NCBI GenBank assembly: GCA_020633995.1
Contig: JACKCO010000004.1
Coordinates: forward strand, 124,001 to 188,000
DNA from: Campylobacterota bacterium
GTDB taxonomy: Bacteria > Babelota > Babeliae > Babelales > RVW-14
Direction of reading: 5' to 3'
Length of the DNA stretch: 64,000 nt
The position numbers were made by a program, and so were the translations under genes. The notes beneath the pieces were generated by a model, which worked only from the letters and a program-made list of their open reading frames with translations, had not been told where the DNA came from and searched no databases. This document shows positions 8,276 through 17,513 of this stretch, in pieces; position 1 is the stretch's first letter; each line of letters starts with the position of its first letter.

Positions 8276-8392
8276 ATGAAAGTACAAACATCAGTAAAAA
8301 GAATATGCAAAGATTGTAAAATTATTAAGCGTTCTGGTGTAGTTCGTGTTCTTTGTAAGAAGAACCCAAGACATAAGCAGCGTCAGGGATAA
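8276..8392 (+). CDS. rpmJ: 50S ribosomal protein L36
   Basis: A 38-residue protein (ATG 8276, TAA 8390-8392). L36 is a zinc-ribbon protein of the large subunit. The sequence MKVQTSVKRICKDCKIIKR followed by VVRVLCKKNPRHKQRQG shows three cysteines (C11, C14, C27) and H33, the C-C-C-H zinc set of the canonical form. It lies between infA and rpsM, the standard position. Confidence 0.96.
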   Translation: MKVQTSVKRICKDCKIIKRSGVVRVLCKKNPRHKQRQG

Positions 8393-8453
8393 AGTATTTA
8401 AGAATTTATAAAATCCTAGCTTTGGATTTTTGATTTGTTTTAATGAGGTACGA

Positions 8454-8843
8454 ATGGCTCGAATAGAAGGTGTGTTATTACCTACAGAGAAGCGTGTAGA
8501 AACTGCTTTGACATATTTATATGGCATCGGTTTGCAAACGTCTAAAGATCTTTTACGTGAGACGAAAATTAATCCAGACATACGCGTAAAGGACTTATCA
8601 CATGAGCAGGTTGCTGCTATTCAAAGGTACATAAATCAAAGCTGCAAGGTTGAGGGTGAGCTTCGTAAGGAGATCACATTGAGCATCAAACGCTTGCAAG
8701 AAATTGGTTCATATCGAGGATGGAGACACAAGAGAAGCCTACCAGCTCGAGGTCAGCGTACTAAAACAAATGCTCGTACGCGTAAAGGTCCTAGAAAGCC
8801 TCACAATGTTGTACCGAATAAAAAAGCTGTATCTAAGAAATAG
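8454..8843 (+). CDS. rpsM: 30S ribosomal protein S13
   Basis: S13 is in the 30S head and forms bridges with L5 and the P-site tRNA. The start is ATG 8454 (MARIEGVLLPTEKRV), with TGAGGT upstream; a longer frame from 8430 is not supported. The 129-residue protein has YLYGIG, SYRGWRHKRSLPARGQRTKTNARTRKGPRK and a lysine-rich tail, all typical (the usual form is 'slPvRGQrTktNaRTrKG'). Confidence 0.97.
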   Translation: MARIEGVLLPTEKRVETALTYLYGIGLQTSKDLLRETKINPDIRVKDLSHEQVAAIQRYINQSCKVEGELRKEITLSIKRLQEIGSYRGWRHKRSLPARGQRTKTNARTRKGPRKPHNVVPNKKAVSKK

Positions 8844-8874
8844 TTAAGTTAGTAAGTGACAAGGATGACGATTA

Positions 8875-9258
8875 ATGGCGTACAAAAAAAGTAAGAAACG
8901 TCAGCATAAAAATGTTGATTCAGCGATAGCACATGTAAGATCAACATTCAACAATACGTTGGTTGCTGTGACGACGTTAGATGGAGATGTTTTGGTGCGT
9001 GGTAGCGCTGGGCAGATGGGTTATAAAGGTACACGTAAGGGAACTCCTTTTGCTGCTAACCAGATTGGAACAAAGCTTGCTAAAGAATTAATGACAATAG
9101 GCGTTAAGACTATAGAAGTGAACTTACAAGGTCCTGGTTCTGGGCGAGACTCTGTAGTAAGGGCATTTCAATCAGCAGGATTAGGCGTTACAACACTGAG
9201 AGATGTTACTCCATTGCCTCATAATGGTACGCGTCCTTGTAAAAAACGTAGAGTTTAA
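8875..9258 (+). CDS. rpsK: 30S ribosomal protein S11
   Basis: S11 lines the 30S platform near the mRNA exit. The 127-residue protein has the family core: AHVRSTFNNTLVAVTTLDGDV, SAGQMGYKGTRKGTPFAAN, VNLQGPGSGRDSVVRAFQSAGL and the C-terminal DVTPLPHNGTRPCKKRRV, nearly matching the bacterial consensus. It lies between rpsM and rpsD as in the alpha operon. Confidence 0.98.
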   Translation: MAYKKSKKRQHKNVDSAIAHVRSTFNNTLVAVTTLDGDVLVRGSAGQMGYKGTRKGTPFAANQIGTKLAKELMTIGVKTIEVNLQGPGSGRDSVVRAFQSAGLGVTTLRDVTPLPHNGTRPCKKRRV

Positions 9259-9298
9259 AAAACGAGCTTTGAATTAGTAGCGAAGATAAGGAATTTGT

Positions 9299-9925
9299 AT
9301 GTCAGCATGTAACAAATGTAGACAAGCAGGAGAAAAGCTTTACCTAAAAGGTTCAAAGTGTCGCACTCCTAAATGTGTTATTGAAAATCGTCCCGTACAG
9401 CCTGGTCAGCATGGGAAAAAAATTGGAACAAAAAAAATGTCTGAGTATGGTAAGCAATTACTAGAAAAGCAAAAAGTGAAACTGATGTATGATGTTAAAG
9501 AACGTCAGTTCCGTCGGTTTTTTGAGAATGCTTCTCGCCAATCTGGTGTAACTGGTGATAACTTGCTGAGTATTCTTGAGCGTCGCCTGGACAACGTTTT
9601 GTTCCGTCTTAAAATGGCAGTTTCTCGAGCTCAAGCCCGTCAAATGGTTGTACATGGGCACATTACCGTCAATGGAAAACGTGTTGATAGACCATCTTAC
9701 TTAGTTTCTCAGAATGATGCTATTGGGCTTTGCGAGAGCGTTTTGAAAAGCAAAGTATTCGTTGAAAATGTTGTTGATAAGCGTTTGAATTCTGGTATTA
9801 AGGTTCCTGAGTGGCTTGAGCTACAAAAGCAAGAACGTAAGGGACTTGTTCTGCGTTTGCCGGTTAGATCAGATATCACAGCGCCAATTGAAGAACACTT
9901 GATTGTTGAATTGTATTCTAAATAA
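9299..9925 (+). CDS. rpsD: 30S ribosomal protein S4
   Basis: S4 nucleates 30S assembly and in many bacteria represses the alpha operon. The 208-residue protein keeps the Cys cluster of the zinc-binding (C+) form, C4/C7/C21/C26, followed by RPVQPGQHGKK. The S4 RNA-binding domain spans about residues 96-160 (RLDNVLFRLKMAVSRAQARQMVVHGHITVNGKRV). The usual 'MARYTGP' lead is replaced by a shorter MSA, so the N-terminus is a few residues short. AAGGAA lies upstream. Confidence 0.97.
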   Translation: MSACNKCRQAGEKLYLKGSKCRTPKCVIENRPVQPGQHGKKIGTKKMSEYGKQLLEKQKVKLMYDVKERQFRRFFENASRQSGVTGDNLLSILERRLDNVLFRLKMAVSRAQARQMVVHGHITVNGKRVDRPSYLVSQNDAIGLCESVLKSKVFVENVVDKRLNSGIKVPEWLELQKQERKGLVLRLPVRSDITAPIEEHLIVELYSK

Positions 9926-9948
9926 TAGCTGGTGTTAGGTAGAGAACG

Positions 9949-10998
9949 ATGAATTATAGGCCGTTAATACTTCCAAAATTAAGTTGGAATGTTGATACAT
10001 TGTCAGAGAGATACGGAGAGTTAATAGTTAAGCCGCTTGGTCCTGGTTTTGGAATTACTCTGGGAAATGCATTGCGACGTGTCATGTTATCTTCGATAGA
10101 AGGTTCAGCCGTTACATCTGTTATTATTAAGGGCGTGAATAACGAGTTTTCATCGCTCAAAGGCGTGATGGAAGATACATTACACTTAATTTTGAATATT
10201 AAGGGCATTGTTATCAAGAATACGACGGGCTTGCCAGGAAAAATGCAGCTAAAGGTAAAAGGCGAAGGCATTGCTCGTGGAAGTGACATTATCTGTGATG
10301 AGCACTTAGAGGTCATCAATAAAGACCTTGTGCTTGCTCATTTAGCAGTTGATGGTGAATTGGAGATAGAGTTTTTTGTGGAAGCTGGTAGGGGGTATAA
10401 GACTGCACAGTGGCCACAGGGTGAGTCTTTACAAGAAGATTCACGAATTTATCTTGATGCAATGTTTTGCCCAGTTAAGCGTGTTGAATACCATGTTGAG
10501 AAAACGCGTGTGGGGCAAGAAATTGATTATGATAAACTTATCATAAGCATTCACACCAATGGTGCTGTAAAGCCTGAAGATGTTGTTCACTATGGGACCT
10601 CTGTTTTGAGAACTCAATTAGAACATTTCTTGACGGTTAAAGAAATTGCATTTAATGAAATTTCAAAAGCAAGCGAAGAGAATGCTGAAAGTGAAGGCGT
10701 TAGAGAAGGGGAAAGTCCAACCAAGGGGTTGCCGGTTGACCTGTTCTTAAAGCCAATAAATGATCTTGAATTTTCTGTTCGAGCTCACAATTGTTTAATT
10801 GGGGCTGGTATCAAGCGTGTTTATGATTTGGTAAATCTTACAGAAGACGAAATTCTTAAGATCAAAAACTTTGGCCGTAAGTCGCTGAGAGAAGTAAAAG
10901 AAATACTTTCTGCATTTGGGCTTCATTTGGGAATGAATGTCAAAGAATTGGATCTTAAAAAAGCCATTAAAGAACAGGAAGGTAATATCAAATCATGA
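9949..10998 (+). CDS. rpoA: RNA polymerase alpha subunit
   Basis: The alpha dimer scaffolds core RNA polymerase. The N-terminal domain (about 1-235) has GPGFGITLGNALRRVMLSSIEGSAVTSV and the C-terminal domain (about 263-330) has LEFSVRAHNCL, IKRVYDLV and IKNFGRKSLREVKEIL, which contacts UP elements and activators. The linker is short and acidic. Length 349 is slightly above typical. The stop codon overlaps the rplQ start in an ATGA. Confidence 0.97.
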   Translation: MNYRPLILPKLSWNVDTLSERYGELIVKPLGPGFGITLGNALRRVMLSSIEGSAVTSVIIKGVNNEFSSLKGVMEDTLHLILNIKGIVIKNTTGLPGKMQLKVKGEGIARGSDIICDEHLEVINKDLVLAHLAVDGELEIEFFVEAGRGYKTAQWPQGESLQEDSRIYLDAMFCPVKRVEYHVEKTRVGQEIDYDKLIISIHTNGAVKPEDVVHYGTSVLRTQLEHFLTVKEIAFNEISKASEENAESEGVREGESPTKGLPVDLFLKPINDLEFSVRAHNCLIGAGIKRVYDLVNLTEDEILKIKNFGRKSLREVKEILSAFGLHLGMNVKELDLKKAIKEQEGNIKS

Positions 10999-11354
10999 GT
11001 CACCATCAAGCTGGAAAAAGAAAATTAAATTTAAAGTCCTCTCATCGTAGAGCTTTTATGCGTAATCAGGTTATTCACCTTATTAACTATGGTGTCTTGC
11101 AAACAACCAAGCCACGTGTTAAGGCTGTTCAGCAAATGGCTGAGAAGATTGTAACCATTGCTCGTAAAGGGAATGACTTTAACACAATTCGTCGAGTAAG
11201 GCAGTTGCTTCCTTATGATCAAAAAGCGGTTCAGAAGCTTATTAAAGAAATAGCTCCTCGCTATGTTGATAGACCCGGCGGGTATACTCGGACAATACCA
11301 TTAGGGCGACGAATGAGCGATACTGCTCCTATTGCGCGCCTTGAATGGGTGTAA
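10995..11354 (+). CDS. rplQ: 50S ribosomal protein L17
   Basis: L17 is a large-subunit surface protein near the tunnel exit. The 119-residue protein has GKRKLNLKSSHRRAFMRNQVIHLINYGVLQTT followed by K-x-R-V-K and ends with IARLEWV, matching the family. It overlaps rpoA by 4 bases (ATGA), so the two are translationally coupled. It is the last gene of the operon and is followed by a strong intrinsic terminator. Confidence 0.97.
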   Translation: MSHHQAGKRKLNLKSSHRRAFMRNQVIHLINYGVLQTTKPRVKAVQQMAEKIVTIARKGNDFNTIRRVRQLLPYDQKAVQKLIKEIAPRYVDRPGGYTRTIPLGRRMSDTAPIARLEWV

Positions 11355-11376
11355 TATGAGATAGATTAAAAAAATT

Positions 11377-11407
11377 AAAAACCCCCGTAGAAAATACGGG
11401 GGTTTTT
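11377..11407 (+). terminator. Intrinsic terminator of the ribosomal operon
   Basis: ACCCCCGTA (11381-11389) pairs with TACGGGGGT (11395-11403) around a 5-base loop, followed by TTTT and preceded by AAAA. The symmetric A/T flanks allow it to work in both directions, serving rplQ from the left and the convergent minus-strand gene at 11441 from the right. Confidence 0.95.
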
Positions 11408-11440
11408 AATTGCTGCGTTCTATGTGAAAGAAAAAAAAGT

Positions 11441-11911
11441 TTATAAGTTGTCCCACACACCTGCAAAGCGTTTCTTCAATGCATTGCAGCCGCTTTCAAG
11501 CGACTCTTTTGCCTGTGTAACATACTCCACTATTTTTGTATCAATGTCTGGATTACTTGTAAGAAAGTCTTGCCACTCTTGGCAGGCGGACTCAGCGTTT
11601 TGTTTATAGCTAGATAACAAAGCAATCAGTTTTTCTGTCGGCTCTTGTGCAAAAGACATTCCTCTCATTTCTCGTGCTATGTCCACGAGTAAATCTGAGC
11701 ATGATCTCATTTTTTCATTTAAATTGTGTTCTTTGATGTACGAGTAGTAGGCGAGTTGAGCATCGGACGGAAGCCCTTTCTTGTCGCCCTTTTTAACACT
11801 TGTTTTCTTTGGTTTTGGGTTTTTTTCACCCTTTGCAGCCAAAATATTGGATGGGGTTAGTAGTGTGACGAGCGCAAAAAAACAGCAAGAAGTTAGTAGG
11901 CTTTTTTTCAT
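11441..11911 (-). CDS. Small exported protein, unknown function
   Basis: The 156-residue product begins with a clear signal peptide (MKKSLLTSCCFFALVTLL..., cleavage probably after LAA near residue 26), then a lysine-rich linker (about 27-48), then a helical region with four cysteines. No known family is recognised. The start is supported by AAGGAGAAACA before ATG. It is transcribed towards the ribosomal operon, sharing its terminator. In size and layout it resembles the small exported coiled-coil proteins at 52948-54887, but no clear sequence identity is visible. Confidence 0.8.
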   Translation of the reverse strand: MKKSLLTSCCFFALVTLLTPSNILAAKGEKNPKPKKTSVKKGDKKGLPSDAQLAYYSYIKEHNLNEKMRSCSDLLVDIAREMRGMSFAQEPTEKLIALLSSYKQNAESACQEWQDFLTSNPDIDTKIVEYVTQAKESLESGCNALKKRFAGVWDNL

Positions 11912-12109
11912 TGTTTCTCCTTGTTTCCTTTTTAGTGAAATGGATATAACTCAATTGTATTAGGTTGTACAAAAAAAGTTTTGGAAGGCAAGAGAAAAAA
12001 ACACAATGTATTTTTTAGTTTTAAAAATAGCATTCTCAATTTGTTTGTTATAGTCGTATTGGGGACATGTTGGGGTCATTTTTTTAGCAAACATAATTAA
12101 ATGTTGCAA

Positions 12110-12139
12110 TTGTTTGAATGACTTGAGTACTCTTATACT
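12110..12139 (+). promoter_or_regulatory. Candidate sigma-70-type promoter for ldh
   Basis: TTGTTT (12110-12115) and TATACT (12134-12139) are separated by 18 bases, 55 bases before the ldh start, inside a 282-base intergenic region that separates divergent genes. The -10 match is good and the -35 match is partial. This is sequence inspection only. Confidence 0.35.
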
Positions 12140-12193
12140 CGTGTGACAAGCATTTAAAAAAAATAATTAAGACGTGCAAGTGTTATAAATACA

Positions 12194-13162
12194 ATGGATG
12201 AGACGGTTAGAGGGTGTAAAGTTTTTCAGTCAGGATGTAAGGTTGCAATAGTCGGAGCAGGCTTTGTGGGCAGTACTGCAGCATATGCTCTGATGATTGG
12301 GGGCACCGTTTCAGAAATTGTCTTGATTGATGTTGAAAAACAAAAAGCTCAAGGACACGCTCTTGATTTACAGCATTGTATGCAATTTACCAAGTCTGTT
12401 TCAATTTGTGCTGGTAGTTCTTATGAACTCATAAAGGACGCGAGCATTGTTATCGTCGCCGCAGGCGTTGCCCAAGCACCGGGTCAGAGTCGTTCAGCGC
12501 TACTTGAGCAAAATGTATCTATATTCAAAGATGTTATTCCTAAGATTGTCGCGCATAACAAAGATTGTATTTTGTTAATTGTGACAAATCCGCTTGATGT
12601 ATTGACCTATGTTGCTCATAAACTTTCTGGGTTTGATGCATGTCGTGTGTTTGGAACAGGTACGGTCCTTGACTCAGCTCGTCTTCGTTATTCATTGGGT
12701 GAGCATTTTAATGTGAGTCCCAAAGATGTTATAGCCTATGTTTTGGGTGAGCATGGCGATTCTGAGTTTGTTTGGGAAAGTGCAGCAAATATTGCAGGAA
12801 TTGGCTTGCATCAGTTTGAGGGCTACCAACCAGCGCTAATGAAAAAAATTTATGATCATACAAAACGTGCAGCCTATGAGGTTATTGAAGCAAAGGGGGC
12901 TACGTATTATGCGATTGCATTGGTGATTGCAAAGATTGTTAGAGCTCTCTTGCTTGACCAGTTGCGTGTATTTACCGTGTCAACGTTAATCAATAATGTT
13001 TATGGGCAGTCGGGTGTTTGTTTGAGTGTTCCAACTATTATCCGCGCTGGAGGTGTTTGCCAGCAGCTGCCTTTGCAGTTGAGCCAAAATGAGCAAGTAT
13101 TGTTTTCTAAGTCGGCTCAAAAGATAAGGGAAGGAATTGAGCAAGCAATGAAGTTATTATAA
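12194..13162 (+). CDS. ldh: L-lactate dehydrogenase
   Basis: NAD-dependent interconversion of pyruvate and L-lactate, a cytosolic fermentative step. The 322-residue protein has the nucleotide-binding GAGFVG (21-26) and D46 for the NAD ribose. The specificity loop reads GVAQAPGQSR, with Gln94 (lactate type; malate dehydrogenases have Arg here) and Arg100. Asn132, Asp160, Arg163 and the catalytic His187 in GEHGDSE are present. The N-terminus is about 10 residues longer than usual and no strong RBS is visible, so the start could lie slightly downstream. It is an isolated gene between the ribosomal operon and the surface-protein array. Confidence 0.9.
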   Translation: MDETVRGCKVFQSGCKVAIVGAGFVGSTAAYALMIGGTVSEIVLIDVEKQKAQGHALDLQHCMQFTKSVSICAGSSYELIKDASIVIVAAGVAQAPGQSRSALLEQNVSIFKDVIPKIVAHNKDCILLIVTNPLDVLTYVAHKLSGFDACRVFGTGTVLDSARLRYSLGEHFNVSPKDVIAYVLGEHGDSEFVWESAANIAGIGLHQFEGYQPALMKKIYDHTKRAAYEVIEAKGATYYAIALVIAKIVRALLLDQLRVFTVSTLINNVYGQSGVCLSVPTIIRAGGVCQQLPLQLSQNEQVLFSKSAQKIREGIEQAMKLL

Positions 13163-13355
13163 TAGTGAAGCGTGTATTGATTGGGAGTTTGAGAAATATT
13201 GATGAAAAAAATATTCAATATCTTTACAAAAAGTTTTTAGGTTACTAGAATCGAACATAAAATAATGCTACATGGTAAAAAAATTAGATGTGGTATGGGC
13301 CTCATCTAGATTCAAAAAGTGAGAGAGGTACAAGTCTGTGAGAGGAAGGAGAGCA

Positions 13356-16300
13356 ATGAGGAACATTCTTCGCTTGTCAACATTTCTATCTGTGCTTTTT
13401 ATTGTTGGGTTGGGTCAGTCGCTTTTTTCAAATATAACCTTTGGTAGTCGTGAGTCTGCCATTAAGGTTCAATCGGGTACTACATTTAATATTTCATCTG
13501 ACAATTTGTGCGTTGACGGTACTATTGATGCTGCTAACGATGCAAGTATTACAGGCAAGGAATTTGCTTTCAAAGATGGTCGTTTGCGCAATAAGAATGT
13601 TGAACTCTGCATGACCGCACTGTATGATCCAACAGGAACAGACATCATAACGCTTCCCGGCAAGGCTCACTGTGACGTAACACCTGGCACCGTGATTCAG
13701 GCAATGGTAGTTGAAGGTGTTGATAATGAGCTCGAGGGACAGCCTCGTTTTAGTGGGCCGATTACTCTTGCCAACGACAAAACAGAGCTTTCAATCGGTA
13801 TTCAAAACAAACTGAATAATGATATTGAGCTTAATGGCGGTAAATTGATTTTAATTGATAACCTTGGCCTTGTTGATGATGTTAAAATCAATGGTCCTGG
13901 TATTGTTGACTTAAATCAGCGTCAACTTTCACTTGGTAGCGTATATACCACACCGTGGGGAGGAGAACTATTTTTTGATAATGCAACTGACCTCGTGCTA
14001 ACGGGTAACACGGTACTGACAGGGACCTGGACATTTACAGGTAAAACCGTTCTTAATGGTAACGGCTCAGTGCTTGATATGTCCGGTGGAGGTAAAATTA
14101 TTGTTAAAGCTGGTGCAACGTTGTGCATGAACGACATTCACGTTACTGGTCTTGCAGATGCAGCTGGCAAAGGCATGATTGTATTTGAAGACAAAACAAG
14201 TCAGCTTCGTATAGCGAATGCATCGTTCAAACTTGATGGTGATATGAGCTGGACCACCGGCGGCATGTATGTTGTTGGGCCTGCAACATTGATGCTTGGC
14301 AACTATGACTGGACTTTTGATACCATGGCTTCACTCACCGTAGACGGTGTACCATTGTGGCTTGATACGCTGTGTGCTGATTGCGCAGTTGGGTCAGGTC
14401 AATTGTTTGTTAATCTCCCATTGTTTGCAAATGGCTTATGGCAGCCAGATAATGTTACTGCAAATATTGCGGCCGGATACCTTTCATTAATTGATTGCGC
14501 AACAATTAAAGATACCATCAGCAAAGAGGAAGCCCGCTTTGACCAAAGTCTGTGCGAGTTGCTTAGTGGTTGCTTGACTGACAGTCTTAAGCTCAACTGT
14601 GGGATCTGTCTTTGTTCACATGATACCATTAGAATTTGTGGGGATGTTGAAATTGACGGTCAAGGTAATGAGCTTTGCTTCCTATGTGGTGCAGACAATG
14701 CACAGCTTATTGTTGAAGCAGGTAACACGCTCACACTTAAAAATATTGCATTAAACAACATTGGCCAAAATACCCTTGATATTCGCGATGGTGCATTGCT
14801 TAACATCGACGAAGATGTTTCATTTTGCCTGTGCGAAAACGTTACCTTCTCACAAGGTGCTATTCAGGTACTTAACTCGGCGGCTGGTTCAAACATTTTC
14901 ACTATTAAAGGTGACAAGTGCAAACGAGTTTTTGATGTACGCCCACTTGTGCCATTGCTTCCATCAGGCGTTGCAAACCAATTGCTTTTCTTGGGCACTA
15001 ACACCCTCAAGCTTGAAAATGCTGGTATTGGTGGCTTTGCATCAATAAGCCATATTAATGGTCCGGTCATTGTTGGTGCCATTGCGCTTTCATGCCAAGC
15101 ATGCGCATTTATTGATGTCGATACAGGTATGAACTTCTTTATTGAAGATGGCCGCAACGAAATGATTTTTGAGCAAGATGGTTTGATTATGTCTGGTAAC
15201 ATTTCATTTGGTGACTTCCCAGATAATGAATTGTCAATGCGCTTCTTGCTTATTGATCCAATTGATCCAAACAACCCTCGCCGTGTTGGCGTAAAACCGG
15301 GTAACCCATTTGTAGAGTTTACTGGTGATCCTGGAGTATTTGTGTTCTCACTTGACGGTCGTGCTCATCTGATTTTTGAAGACTTTTCAGTAACGACACG
15401 CCTTAGCAATGCAAATGGTATTGTGGTTGATGACAACTCGCTGCTTACAGCCAAGAAACTTGAAATTCTTGATAATCCAATTAAACAAGCATCTGGATTG
15501 TTCAGATTTGAAGCGATTGAAATAGCTGGTGCAAAAATTGACCCATCATTTGTTCGTAGCCCAGTAAGTGTGAGAAGTGCACTCAGATCAGAAGGTATCA
15601 AGTTAACAGCGCTGCACATTGCTCGTCAAAAAGAAAAAGAGCAGTTCTTAGCTTCACAGGCAGCAGCGATTGCAGCACTTGAACAAAATGGTGGACGTCC
15701 AAATAAACCAAACAAGCCAAGCAATAATAATAAACCGCAAAAACCAGCGACAGCTAAACCATTAGCACCACGTCAAGATAAGCCAGAAGCGCCGGGCTCT
15801 CGTCCAGAGCAGCCTCCACGTCCACCACAAAAGCCTGATCGCCCAGAAGCTCCGGGTCGCCCAGATCGTCCAAGTTCATCAGACAATGACCGTCCATCAC
15901 GACCTACTCAAGTTCAAAACGGTGGAGGTAGTTCATCAAATGGACGTCGCCGTCGTAGTGAGCGTAGCTTGAATGATACAACTCGCGCAATGGGAATCCC
16001 AAGTCAGTGGGCAAGGAAACGTGGAGATCTTGAAGATCCAGAGGATTTCTTCGTACCAGAAATATTTGACGAAATTATTGAAGGTAACCAAGGTGGTACT
16101 CTTCTTCTTAATCCTGCTGAAAATGAACCGCTTAAAGGTGCTCTTGATGTGAGAAATAATGCTCGTATTGAGGAAGCATATACAGATCCCGACCAACCGT
16201 TTCATGTAGTTTTGAGTAATGAGTCAGAGTTAGAGCAAAGTAATTCTGGAGATATTGATCTCGAGCCTACACAGATAATCAGTGTGATCGGTAAACAGAA

Positions 16301-17486
16301 TGTGGTAGAAGTTTGCCGTGACTTCAGAGTTAACCAGGGTAACTTGCTTCTCTCTGGTGATGCGGAATGTATTATTCGCTTTGCAAATAACGGAACACAT
16401 AAACCTCGCTTTATTTTCTCTGCAGGTATGACACAAAACATAGGAGAGCAAGGCAAACTGATTTTTGAAGGTGATGGGTATGTTGTTTGCGAGGATGGTG
16501 TAACATTCCAGTTCCTTGGACAACCTGAGATTAACCCTGAAACAGGTAGAGCGCAAACCGAAGCTCGTCCATCTATAATCATCAGAGATGATGCTAAGTT
16601 TGTTCCAGCGGCAAAGAACGCCAAAATTGCTATTCAAGGTGTGGGTAATGTTAGCGTTGAAGATCGTGCAATGATCAAATTTGATAAGGCAGGTAGCAAA
16701 CTACGTTTGGGTTCTTCAACCGAAAAAGTTGATGACGTTGACTCAAACAAGCTCAATGACATTATGTTGAATTTGATTGATGGTGTTGTTTGGGTTGAAT
16801 CAGATGATTCATCAAATCGAGCATGTATTAGCCTTGAGTACGGAACATTTGATATCAATGGTACTGATGGTGGCCGCTTGTTAGTTGGTGACTATGGTAC
16901 CTTTGCTATAAACGGAGACTGCAACGAAACGTTGAAACAGGGTCGCTTCAATTCATTTGATCTTGGTTGTGGTGGACAGTTGAATATCCGTCAAAATGGC
17001 TTGCTGCTTATTGGTGCCAGCAAAGAAGATCCTAAGCAAAAACTAACTGGCAAAACCTGCTATGACTTTGAGTTCAGTGGTCAAGTACAAGGTTCAGGTT
17101 TAGTTGGTTATCTGCCTGCTCCGTTCTCAGGTACTCCGGGTAAAGAACAAAGTATTCACAAGGGTGGTTTACTCGGTCGCCTCATTGGTCTTAACGAGAT
17201 GTTTGTTCGTCGTATAAAAGAAGCAGATAAACTTTCAAGTGAAAGTATTGTCAGAAACTTGGTACAAAGTCGTCCAGGCCTGTCTGTCTCAACGGTATTT
17301 GTTGATGAAGACGGTGCTGTAATGTTGAGAACAAAGAATGGTACAACTGTTCCACTTGTTAATCCTGCAAACAATAACCCAATTACATTGGTATCAGACA
17401 GTTCAACAACCGGACAAGCAACTGGAACGGATGGCTTTAATGCGGTGACGATTGACATTAATGGCAATATTAAAGTTAATGACTAA
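13356..17486 (+). CDS. Large exported beta-helix-like surface protein with proline-rich middle
   Basis: The ATG at 13356 is preferred over an in-frame GTG at 13338 because AAGGAG lies just before it. The 1376-residue product has a signal peptide (to about residue 27) followed by ITFGSRESAIKV, a start shared by other proteins of this array. Residues about 205-345 form the shared module with TGTWTFTGKTVLNGNG, FEDKTSQL, TTGGMY and SLTVDG. Many short G/N-rich strand repeats suggest a right-handed beta-helix. Residues about 778-868 are rich in Pro, Arg and Lys and end in four arginines (864-867) followed by SERS. No membrane anchor or autotransporter barrel is visible. Function unknown; an envelope or surface role is inferred. 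Confidence 0.85.
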   Translation: MRNILRLSTFLSVLFIVGLGQSLFSNITFGSRESAIKVQSGTTFNISSDNLCVDGTIDAANDASITGKEFAFKDGRLRNKNVELCMTALYDPTGTDIITLPGKAHCDVTPGTVIQAMVVEGVDNELEGQPRFSGPITLANDKTELSIGIQNKLNNDIELNGGKLILIDNLGLVDDVKINGPGIVDLNQRQLSLGSVYTTPWGGELFFDNATDLVLTGNTVLTGTWTFTGKTVLNGNGSVLDMSGGGKIIVKAGATLCMNDIHVTGLADAAGKGMIVFEDKTSQLRIANASFKLDGDMSWTTGGMYVVGPATLMLGNYDWTFDTMASLTVDGVPLWLDTLCADCAVGSGQLFVNLPLFANGLWQPDNVTANIAAGYLSLIDCATIKDTISKEEARFDQSLCELLSGCLTDSLKLNCGICLCSHDTIRICGDVEIDGQGNELCFLCGADNAQLIVEAGNTLTLKNIALNNIGQNTLDIRDGALLNIDEDVSFCLCENVTFSQGAIQVLNSAAGSNIFTIKGDKCKRVFDVRPLVPLLPSGVANQLLFLGTNTLKLENAGIGGFASISHINGPVIVGAIALSCQACAFIDVDTGMNFFIEDGRNEMIFEQDGLIMSGNISFGDFPDNELSMRFLLIDPIDPNNPRRVGVKPGNPFVEFTGDPGVFVFSLDGRAHLIFEDFSVTTRLSNANGIVVDDNSLLTAKKLEILDNPIKQASGLFRFEAIEIAGAKIDPSFVRSPVSVRSALRSEGIKLTALHIARQKEKEQFLASQAAAIAALEQNGGRPNKPNKPSNNNKPQKPATAKPLAPRQDKPEAPGSRPEQPPRPPQKPDRPEAPGRPDRPSSSDNDRPSRPTQVQNGGGSSSNGRRRRSERSLNDTTRAMGIPSQWARKRGDLEDPEDFFVPEIFDEIIEGNQGGTLLLNPAENEPLKGALDVRNNARIEEAYTDPDQPFHVVLSNESELEQSNSGDIDLEPTQIISVIGKQNVVEVCRDFRVNQGNLLLSGDAECIIRFANNGTHKPRFIFSAGMTQNIGEQGKLIFEGDGYVVCEDGVTFQFLGQPEINPETGRAQTEARPSIIIRDDAKFVPAAKNAKIAIQGVGNVSVEDRAMIKFDKAGSKLRLGSSTEKVDDVDSNKLNDIMLNLIDGVVWVESDDSSNRACISLEYGTFDINGTDGGRLLVGDYGTFAINGDCNETLKQGRFNSFDLGCGGQLNIRQNGLLLIGASKEDPKQKLTGKTCYDFEFSGQVQGSGLVGYLPAPFSGTPGKEQSIHKGGLLGRLIGLNEMFVRRIKEADKLSSESIVRNLVQSRPGLSVSTVFVDEDGAVMLRTKNGTTVPLVNPANNNPITLVSDSSTTGQATGTDGFNAVTIDINGNIKVND

Positions 17487-17513
17487 GCTTTTAAAAAATA
17501 AGGAGAGAGTACG

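Noticed and set aside
11424..11609. Plus-strand 61-codon frame opposite the small exported protein.
   Set aside because: It begins inside the terminator flank without an RBS and lies antisense to a well-supported signal-peptide gene.
12194..13162. Malate dehydrogenase.
   Set aside because: The specificity position is Gln in GVAQAPGQSR, as in lactate dehydrogenases, rather than Arg.
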